A stretch of DNA of 5,783 nucleotides from NCBI GenBank assembly GCA_030039005.1, contig JASHQT010000497.1, positions 1 to 5,783 of the forward strand, read 5' to 3'. Each line of letters starts with the position of its first letter. The first letter of the stretch is position 1. Source of the stretch: Bryobacteraceae bacterium. Its GTDB lineage: Bacteria > Acidobacteriota > Terriglobia > Bryobacterales > Bryobacteraceae. The translations under genes and the position numbers were made by a program. The notes beneath the pieces were generated by a model. That model worked only from the letters and a program-made list of their open reading frames with translations. It searched no databases and was not told the origin of the DNA. This document shows positions 1 to 4,793 of this stretch, piece after piece.

Positions 1-852
1 CTTTTCCCTGTGGATCTGTCCGAATCATGCCGCCGGACAGCACCATTCGTGCGGTCCCTGGCCAGCCGGACTGGTGCCCGAGTGACCGTCTTGCACGTGA
101 TGGAACTACCGCAGGAAAAATACGCCGATCGGCCCCCCCTTCAGTCTGTGGTTAACGTGCGGTCCATATTGCGGCACCGAAGACACCAGATCAGAGAGTT
201 CCTGGTAACCGAGCTTCACAGTCTACCGGCGGCGCATTTCATCATGCGCCACGGCGATCCGGCCCGAATCATTGTGGATTACGCCAGCAAACGAAATGTT
301 GATTTGATCATGATGCCTACCCATGGCGTCGGGCTTTTCCGGCGTTGGCTGCTTGGTTCGGTTACGGCCAAAGTTTTGCATGACGCGGCGTGTCCGGTGT
401 GGACAAATGCGCATGTCCAGGAAGCGGCTTCGTGGCTCAACCCAGACCGTTGTTTGAAAATTCTTTGTGCTGTGGATTTAACTGAGAAGAGCCTGTGCGT
501 CATGGGGTATGGGGCGCAGCTTGCGCAAACATTTGGAGCTGAACTGCAGCTGGTGCATGTAGTTCCCGCGAGTGAATCATTGACCGTCAAGTATTTCGAC
601 ACGGAGCTTGTGGCAGCTCTCTCGGAGACTGCGCGGGAGCAAGCTAGCAAGCTGCAAAACGAAGCGGGGACTAATGCGCAAGTGTTGATCCGCAGCGGCG
701 ACGTTGGGCATGTCGTTGGGCAGGCGGCACTGGAGTGCCAAGCCGACCTGATCGTGATCGGCCGTGGGGTCCTGCAGGAGACCCTTGGTCGGCTGCGAAC
801 GGAATCCTATTCGATCATTCGGGACTCGCCATGTCCGGTGTTAAGCGTCTAG
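1..852 (+). CDS. Universal stress protein, two tandem UspA domains (5'-partial)
   Basis: Cytoplasmic nucleotide-binding stress protein with two fused UspA domains, so probably a pseudo-dimer in one chain. The frame is open to the left edge: the first codons read LFPVDLSE, the family's first beta strand, so the GTG at 10 is an internal Val and the real start lies upstream. Numbering from window base 1, domain 1 spans about residues 1-138. It carries the nucleotide loop PTHG (106-109), nine residues, then GS (119-120), matching the Usp pattern G-x2-G-x9-G-S/T except that Pro replaces the first Gly. It ends with the usual ACPVW. Domain 2 restarts at ILCAVDLTE (about 153-161) and ends SPCPVLSV. 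Its loop (GRG at 254-256, then LGRLRTESYS) is degenerate, so it probably binds ATP poorly. Fold and family are secure; the specific stress is not readable. The nearest gene follows 46 bp downstream on the same strand. Confidence 0.93.
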   Translation, partial: LFPVDLSESCRRTAPFVRSLASRTGARVTVLHVMELPQEKYADRPPLQSVVNVRSILRHRRHQIREFLVTELHSLPAAHFIMRHGDPARIIVDYASKRNVDLIMMPTHGVGLFRRWLLGSVTAKVLHDAACPVWTNAHVQEAASWLNPDRCLKILCAVDLTEKSLCVMGYGAQLAQTFGAELQLVHVVPASESLTVKYFDTELVAALSETAREQASKLQNEAGTNAQVLIRSGDVGHVVGQAALECQADLIVIGRGVLQETLGRLRTESYSIIRDSPCPVLSV

Positions 853-898
853 GTGCGGTCAATGGGCAGCACCGCGAGATACGGATGATCGTATACCT

Positions 899-1447
899 AT
901 GAGGCTTGTAAGAATAGACCCGTCGTGGCATCCTTCACAGGTTCGACTTCCGATCCTGCTGCTAGTGCTGTTGCTGTTTATTTTGGGCTCGACTACCGCT
1001 GCTCATTTCATCATCGAATACGACTGGTGGAAGGAGATCGGACAGGTTGAGACGTGGCTTAGGTTGCTGGCGTACAGCGTAGGCTCCGTTGCGGCGGGCG
1101 CCCTGATGGCTTTCATTGCACTATCGGTGGCACATGCGCAGGGAATGCGCTTCGCCAACATCAACCGACATAACTTCCCGCTGTACTCTCGCCTGGTTTC
1201 AGTAGGCCTGGCGGGCGGTCCCACTCGTCTGGACGTCGCTTGTCCCATGTCGATTGCTGGTGATAACACCACCGCACATTTTTCTCTCCACGCGAGGAAA
1301 TATCAGCCACTGTATTTCCACGCTGGAGGGGACTTGATCGTGCGACAATATGGCCCGGTGGACAGCTCATCGAGGCTTAACTTTTGGTCGCTCGCGATTG
1401 CAGCCGCGATCCTGGCTGTACTGTTGGCCCTCGCGATAAGGCGGTAG
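899..1447 (+). CDS. Small membrane protein with UPF0182-like N-terminus, probably truncated
   Basis: The product is 182 residues. Three hydrophobic helices are visible, at about 18-37, 58-80 and 160-179, the last followed directly by RR and the stop. Residues ~38-85 (EYDWWKEIGQVETW, then a TM helix ending in VAHAQGMRFA) resemble the start of UPF0182 (COG1615) membrane proteins, recalled as a WW-E-GQ-TW motif followed by an AHA-type helix end. UPF0182 members are usually about 900 residues with several TM helices and a long extracytoplasmic part. Here the likeness fades after NFPLYSRLVSVGLA (~97-110), and the family's later conserved segment (DPxF...FYLFDLPFY) is not found in any frame nearby. 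It is either a stand-alone short variant or the decayed 5' end of a long gene. No strong Shine-Dalgarno precedes the ATG. The ORF looks coding; function is unknown. Confidence 0.62.
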   Translation: MRLVRIDPSWHPSQVRLPILLLVLLLFILGSTTAAHFIIEYDWWKEIGQVETWLRLLAYSVGSVAAGALMAFIALSVAHAQGMRFANINRHNFPLYSRLVSVGLAGGPTRLDVACPMSIAGDNTTAHFSLHARKYQPLYFHAGGDLIVRQYGPVDSSSRLNFWSLAIAAAILAVLLALAIRR

Positions 1448-1849
1448 ACCGTATCGAACAAACCAGCCAGGTGGCGCCCCTGTGCACGTTTCTACGGTGC
1501 GAACGAGTCTCTTTTGGTCCTGCCGGCGAGGAATGCGGTCGAAAGCATCGCGAACCAGCGAGAGTCCCAAGGGGTGCGCCGAGGGAAACCAGTTAGCACA
1601 TCAGCAGTCTCCTAAGAATCGTCGCGGCCGTCAAAGTTTCTCGGATCGCGTTCTCACGCCCCCGGGTATAAAGTTACTGGCGGCTGATGGACCTTCCCGA
1701 AATGTCCGCCGCTCAAGTCCGCTGCTCTCACGCGGTCATTTCTTTATCTCTGAACCTGTTCTCCGAGTCCGACCATCGCGTCCGCTAAGGGCGCACCGTA
1801 ACGGCGGATGGATCGGCAGTGGAAAAAGAAGACGTCGAATGAGGAATGC
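1448..1849. other. Intergenic stretch without a convincing gene
   Basis: About 400 bases between the UPF0182-like gene and the MFS exporter. Open frames run through it on both strands, but their translations are Arg/Ser/Pro-rich, have no recognisable domain and lack good ribosome binding sites. The frame of the upstream gene stays open after its stop, from 1448 to a TAA near 1611 (LLVLPARNAVESIANQRES in the middle), so this could be eroded coding sequence from a once longer gene. A bulged stem (GCGGC/GGAC with GTCC/GCCGC) lies at 1680-1712. A TATAAA occurs at about 1667-1672 without a matching -35 box. The exporter's promoter presumably lies here but I cannot place it. Confidence 0.45.
1841..1845 (+). 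promoter_or_regulatory. Ribosome binding site favouring a GTG start for the MFS gene
   Basis: GAGGA at 1841-1845 sits 4-5 nt before the in-frame GTG at 1850. The other in-frame starts are weaker: ATG 1808 has only a GGCGG abutting it, and ATG 1892/1895 have no purine-rich stretch upstream. Confidence 0.45.
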
Positions 1850-3121
1850 GTGAACCCCCAGGCTTCTGGACTTTATCACTATCATGCACTAATGATGCCG
1901 AGTTCCCACTCCGCAAGACTCTTGCGGACCAAGCGATACGGAGTTTTCTGGTCTGCCAGTCTTCTTTCCAATGTTGGAACGTGGATGCAGTCGGTGGCGG
2001 AACCTTGGCTGGTGCTGACTATTGGCGGCTCTTCCTTTCTTCTTGGTCTCGACGCCTTTGCGATGAATGCGCCTTTCTGGATGCTCGGGCTGTTAGGCGG
2101 TGTCCTTGCCGATCGAGCAGATCGGAGCCTGATCATCTATCTTTTTCAGGGTATCCAGATGCTTTGTCCCGTGCTTATCATCGCGCTTGTGGCTATGGGA
2201 TGGATCAAAGTGTGGATGATCATTGCCGTGTCTCTGGTTGTCGGCATTACGGACGCGCTTTCCGCTCCCGCATTTTCATCTCTCATCCCGTCGATTGTCA
2301 GCCGGGAGGATCTAAGACCTGCGTTAGCTCTGAACTCGATTCAGTTCAATTTGTCTCGGGTGCTGGGACCAGCGGTCGCCGGTCTGATTATGCTGAAATA
2401 CGGATTCCTCTGGTGTTTCAGCGCCAATGCCGTCTCTTACATACCTTTCTTTTTCTCCATTCACTGGCTACGCCCGCCGGCCAGAATCGGTGACGAAGCA
2501 GCCGGCAAACGGGATCTCCGTTCGAGCATAGAAGGGATCCCAGCGATGATCAGAAGCCAACAAATCGGCTGGGCGTTGCTCTCCATTTTCTCCACGGCTT
2601 TCTTCTGCGGCCCGCTCATTACCTTCAGCCCGGTAATCGTGAAAAACGTGTTGCACGCCGACGTCGGGCAGTTCGGAGGCGTAATGACGGCTTTCGGTAT
2701 CGGAGGCATGCTGGGACCTCTTCTGATACTCCTGACGATGCAGCGCATCGACGCGATCAAAATGTCCCTCATCGCGGCGGTGGGCTATGGCCTGTTCATG
2801 ATGGCCGTGTCAACGGTCGGAGCCGTTTGGCAGCTTGCCGTTTTGCTTGTCGGCAGCGGCTTTCTTTTCACCGTTGCAAACACTTCCGCCAATACATTCC
2901 TGCAGTCGGAGGCAAATGATCAAAATCGGGGCCAGATGGCAAGTCTCTTCATGTTGGCCACGCGAGGCGGTTTATCGCTGGGCAACTTAGCGGCTGGGGC
3001 CTTCATCAGCCTTTCCGGCATTCATCTCGTATTCCTGCTGAGCGGTCTTTCTGCGGTCGTTGTCCAGGGGTTCATCTTTCGGGAAGTGCTTCAAGACAGA
3101 GTCTCGCGGAGCGCGGAGTAA
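1850..3121 (+). CDS. MFS transporter, EntS-like / MFS_3 family exporter
   Basis: Inner-membrane major facilitator, probably a proton-driven exporter of a small molecule; the substrate cannot be read from sequence. From the GTG it is 423 residues, normal for the family. The N-terminal pattern is typical of MFS_3/EntS-like proteins: LLRTKRYGVFWSASLLSNVGTWMQ (24-47) in TM1, then WLVL and TM2. The loop between TM2 and TM3 holds the MFS motif-A variant GGVLADRADR (83-92). After TM4 comes APAFSSLIPSIVSREDLRPALALNS (139-163), another segment conserved in this group, followed by LGPAVAGLI. A hydrophilic central loop (about 208-238, RIGDEAAGKRDLRSS) separates the six-helix halves. The second half has Gly-rich helices (AFGIGGMLGPLL) and the NRGQMASLFMLATRGG segment (359-373). 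ATG 1892 would still keep TM1, while ATG 1808 adds an unusual hydrophilic tail. It is convergent with chaB, 17 bp apart. Confidence 0.93.
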   Translation: MNPQASGLYHYHALMMPSSHSARLLRTKRYGVFWSASLLSNVGTWMQSVAEPWLVLTIGGSSFLLGLDAFAMNAPFWMLGLLGGVLADRADRSLIIYLFQGIQMLCPVLIIALVAMGWIKVWMIIAVSLVVGITDALSAPAFSSLIPSIVSREDLRPALALNSIQFNLSRVLGPAVAGLIMLKYGFLWCFSANAVSYIPFFFSIHWLRPPARIGDEAAGKRDLRSSIEGIPAMIRSQQIGWALLSIFSTAFFCGPLITFSPVIVKNVLHADVGQFGGVMTAFGIGGMLGPLLILLTMQRIDAIKMSLIAAVGYGLFMMAVSTVGAVWQLAVLLVGSGFLFTVANTSANTFLQSEANDQNRGQMASLFMLATRGGLSLGNLAAGAFISLSGIHLVFLLSGLSAVVVQGFIFREVLQDRVSRSAE

Positions 3122-3126
3122 ACGTA

Positions 3127-3180
3127 AGAGTGTGTCGTTCAACGGGGTACCCATTCGGTACCCAGTTTTGCATACACTCT
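3127..3180. terminator. Nested inverted repeat at the MFS/chaB junction, possible terminator
   Basis: An inner perfect hairpin has arms GGGTACC (3145-3151) and GGTACCC (3157-3163) with the 5-base loop CATTC. On the + strand it is followed by AGTTTTG, a short T-run, so it could end the MFS transcript. An outer 7-base pair of arms, AGAGTGT (3127-3133) and ACACTCT (3174-3180), encloses it. The inner arms fall within the last codons of chaB on the other strand. The minus strand shows no T-run, so evidence for bidirectional action is weak. Confidence 0.45.
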
Positions 3181-3345
3181 CTTAACGGCTGCCCAAGCGA
3201 CGCGATGCGCGATCTCTTCCTGGCGTGGATCGTCGGCATATTGCTCCCACGCGTGGTTGAAAGCTTCTCGGAAGATATCCTGTCCGTGCTCGGGGAGGTG
3301 GCGCTGGATCGAGATAGGTAAATCGTCGTTCGTGAAATAGGGCAT
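3139..3345 (-). CDS. chaB: ChaB family protein (putative cation transport regulator)
   Basis: A 68-residue protein matching ChaB along its whole length, close to the family's usual 60-80 residues. Family landmarks are clear: MPYFTNDDLP at the start, HLPEHGQDIFREAFNHAWEQY (16-36), an acidic linker, then EEIAHRVAWAAVKRVYAKLG (43-62). In E. coli, chaB lies beside the Na+/Ca2+-H+ antiporter gene chaA and was named a regulator of it, but the biochemical role of the family is poorly established. Here there is no chaA, and the only nearby transporter is the convergent MFS gene, so no partner can be assigned. The ATG (complement of 3343-3345) is preceded on the minus strand by GGAGGT at 3364-3359, 13 nt away, a little far but strong. 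The stop is 17 bp from the MFS stop. Confidence 0.93.
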   Translation of the reverse strand: MPYFTNDDLPISIQRHLPEHGQDIFREAFNHAWEQYADDPRQEEIAHRVAWAAVKRVYAKLGTEWVPR

Positions 3346-3605
3346 TGGTTATTCGGTTACCTCCAACTGGGTTCGCAACCCGCAGTCCAATCCGGCCCCG
3401 GTTAGCTCCTAGCGACTCGTCCGAAAGATGAACCGATACGTGGGCGCTGTTGCTCAACTTCTGCGTGATTTGGCGCTCGCGTGCTCGGGGAGGCAAGCCG
3501 GTCTATGACGATGAAAAAGCCTTTTGTTCCGCCAGTGCTAAATGGTTGTTAGGTTGCCAAGACATCCAGTGAATCCTTGAAGGGCGGTGACTGGAGGACC
3601 TTCTC
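3346..3605. other. Divergent intergenic region between chaB and the small TM gene
   Basis: About 260 bases that should hold the promoters for chaB (leftward) and for the small membrane protein (rightward). It contains the chaB ribosome binding site at 3359-3364 and the small-ORF one at 3593-3597. No clear -35/-10 pair, operator or tRNA is visible. A 15-codon ORF from the ATG at 3507 follows a GGGGAGG but is too short to call. Confidence 0.5.
3593..3597 (+). promoter_or_regulatory. Strong ribosome binding site for the 40-residue ORF
   Basis: GGAGG with an 8-base spacer (ACCTTCTC) before the ATG at 3606. This is close to the ideal sequence and distance and is the main evidence that the small ORF is translated. 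Confidence 0.7.
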
Positions 3606-3728
3606 ATGAATAGGAAAGCACGCCAATTCGAACCATCCCAGGTCGTTGCAATGACCATCCTCCTCATATTGCTAATCATTTTGATGTGGTGTATGCGAGT
3701 AGCGCCTGTCCCGCATAGGTTTCCCTAA
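3606..3728 (+). CDS. Small single-TM membrane protein, 40 residues, unknown function
   Basis: A short ORF of 40 codons plus TAA. A charged N-terminus (MNRKARQFEPSQ) is followed by one strongly hydrophobic helix (VVAMTILLILLIILMWCM, about residues 13-30), then a short polar tail RVAPVPHRFP. Positive charges at the N-terminus (R3, K4, R6) suggest N-in/C-out topology. Translation is supported by GGAGG placed 8 bases before the ATG. It lies 32 bp upstream of the nitroreductase gene on the same strand, so co-transcription is likely, and it could be a membrane partner of that enzyme, but this is inference from position only. I recognise no family. Alternative: a leader peptide or chance ORF, less likely given the ribosome binding site and clean TM profile. 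Confidence 0.6.
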   Translation: MNRKARQFEPSQVVAMTILLILLIILMWCMRVAPVPHRFP

Positions 3729-3760
3729 TGATCCTATTTGTCATTCGCAAGGTGTGAAAC

Positions 3761-4426
3761 ATGACCAGCCGACTCTCGATTCTCGCGTTTTTCGCTTCGA
3801 CCTTAGTTCCCAGTTGTTTTCCGGCCGAACCGGCGACAATTTCCTTACCCAGCCCGAAGGAAACAGGTGGCCTGAGCGTGGAAAGTGCCCTGGCTGCGCG
3901 GCGGTCCATCCGCGCCTATACCAAGCAGCCGCTTAGTGTTGCTGAAGTCGGCCAACTGTTATGGGCAGCGCAGGGTGTCACCTCTCCGGACGGCAAGCGC
4001 ACAGCCCCTTCGGCGATGCATCGATACCCACTGGAGATCGCCGTCGTAGCGCAACATGTGGAAGGTCTTCCTAACGGCGCCTATCGGTATGTACCGGCGA
4101 CGCACTCACTCGAAGTGCTGACGTCCACGAAAACAGGGACACAATTACTGGCGGGCGCAACGTCACAAGGGCAAGTTCATAGCGCTCCGGCAGTGTTCGT
4201 GATTGCCGCAGTCTATGAACGTATGGGATCTGGGGTCAAGAACCGAACCTGGACCGATTATGAAGCTGGGCTGGCCAGCGAGAATTTAATGCTTGAAGCA
4301 GTGGCGCTCGGGTTGGGCTCCGTGGTGACTGGCGGTATCGACACTGGAGCGGTGAAGGAGGCCGTCAGATTCACCGGCAGTGAGCAGGTGATCGTTGTCA
4401 TTCCGGTAGGACGCCCGATCCAATGA
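3761..4426 (+). CDS. Exported SagB/ThcOx-type nitroreductase-family flavoprotein
   Basis: FMN-dependent oxidoreductase of the nitroreductase fold, 221 residues, closest in pattern to the SagB-type dehydrogenase group. The N-terminus MTSRLSILAFFASTLVPSCFPAEPA is a Sec signal peptide, cut near residues 19-25. VPSC19 is a poor lipobox because of Pro at -2, so lipidation is uncertain. The mature domain begins LSVESALAARRSIRAYTKQPLSVAEVGQLLWAAQGV (38-73), where RRS contributes to FMN phosphate binding in this fold. Next come TAPSAMHRYPLEIAVVA (81-97), GAYRYVPATHSLEVL (106-120), a HSAPAVFVIAA strand (140-150) and the helix YEAGLASENLMLEAVALGLGSVVTGGID (167-194) typical of the family. No cyclodehydratase or precursor peptide is nearby, so a role in azole peptide maturation as for SagB is not supported; the substrate is unknown. 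The start has AAGGTG about 6 nt upstream. Confidence 0.9.
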   Translation: MTSRLSILAFFASTLVPSCFPAEPATISLPSPKETGGLSVESALAARRSIRAYTKQPLSVAEVGQLLWAAQGVTSPDGKRTAPSAMHRYPLEIAVVAQHVEGLPNGAYRYVPATHSLEVLTSTKTGTQLLAGATSQGQVHSAPAVFVIAAVYERMGSGVKNRTWTDYEAGLASENLMLEAVALGLGSVVTGGIDTGAVKEAVRFTGSEQVIVVIPVGRPIQ

Positions 4427-4530
4427 GGTGTGAACATCGCAAGCACGATCGCGATTCGGGCAGGCGTATTTATGGTCGCTGGGAGGACGATCAGGCTCCG
4501 CTCCAAGATGAAATAGAGGCGCTTGGCAAT
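4427..4530. other. Convergent gap between nitroreductase and metallothionein genes
   Basis: About 100 bases between two converging genes. A reading frame opens with ATGA overlapping the nitroreductase stop, but its product (Arg-rich, later running antisense through the metallothionein gene) has no recognisable features. No clean hairpin with a T-run was found, so termination here is not explained. Confidence 0.4.
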
Positions 4531-4692
4531 TCATCCGCGGTGGGTAAGTTCCTCCGCGCACCCCGGGTGCCCGCAATTGCAGGACAGCTCCAACGTTCCA
4601 GCGGCGTCGTGGCAGTATTGGCTGCAGTACTTACTGTCTTGTGGTGTGTTGCAGTTACATGCCGGATGTTCGCACTTATGTTCTTCAGCCAT
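4531..4692 (-). CDS. Bacterial metallothionein-like Cys/His-rich metal-binding protein
   Basis: A 53-residue cytoplasmic protein with eight Cys, at 7, 12, 14, 23, 27, 38, 40 and 45, and His at 5, 9, 28, 42 and 51. The spacing CxHxxCxC, KYCSQYCHDA, then CNCGHPGC matches bacterial metallothioneins of the SmtA/BmtA type, which bind Zn2+ and Cd2+ in a four-metal cluster with a small zinc-finger-like fold. It probably buffers zinc or detoxifies cadmium or copper. The start at 4692 (MAEEHKC) was chosen because AAGGAA lies 9 nt upstream, and the conserved part begins right there. An in-frame ATG at 4710 would add MKEPKP but has no ribosome binding site. The frame stays open far upstream to 5013, but that extension is antisense to the exported-protein gene and has no metallothionein character. 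The gene is divergent from the gene starting at 4794. Confidence 0.88.
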   Translation of the reverse strand: MAEEHKCEHPACNCNTPQDSKYCSQYCHDAAGTLELSCNCGHPGCAEELTHRG

Positions 4693-4793
4693 GGGCTTAG
4701 GTTCCTTCATACTGGCTGCAGCACTCGAGTTGCCACTAGGGGACACGTGAACGGTAGAGTTTGGCCTGGTCAGTGGGTTGCTGTAAGAACCCG
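4693..4793. other. Shared upstream region of two divergent genes
   Basis: About 100 bases between the metallothionein start and the GTG of the exported-protein gene. It must hold both promoters unless one lies inside a gene. I see no convincing -35/-10 pair and no clear long dyad such as an ArsR/SmtB operator. A 6-base palindrome CACGTG at 4744-4749 is too short to interpret. Confidence 0.4.
4702..4707 (-). promoter_or_regulatory. Ribosome binding site setting the metallothionein start
   Basis: On the minus strand AAGGAA lies 9 bases before the ATG at 4692-4690. It overlaps the possible upstream Met codon at 4710, which argues that 4692 is the start used. Confidence 0.6.

Noticed and set aside
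10..12. GTG as start codon of the universal stress protein
   Set aside because: The upstream codons Leu-Phe-Pro plus this Val form the conserved first strand of a Usp domain, so the gene begins outside the window.
1667..1672. TATAAA as a -10 box for the exporter
   Set aside because: No acceptable -35 element at 16-18 bp upstream and the distance to the start is long; a single AT-rich hexamer is not enough.
1482..1853. 123-codon + strand ORF in the gap before the exporter
   Set aside because: Arg/Ser/Pro-rich with no domain, poor start context, and overlaps the MFS start; looks like chance in GC-rich DNA.
1846..2493. 215-codon + strand ORF
   Set aside because: Out-of-frame shadow of the MFS gene; the MFS frame has clear TM helices and family motifs.
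3182..3496. 104-codon minus-strand ORF with a stretch (RERQITQKLSNSAHVSVHLSD) that briefly recalls a BON-domain start
   Set aside because: Mostly a shadow of chaB; the resemblance is too short and the rest of the domain is absent.
4744..4749. CACGTG palindrome between the divergent genes as an operator
   Set aside because: Only six bases with no extended symmetry; expected by chance.
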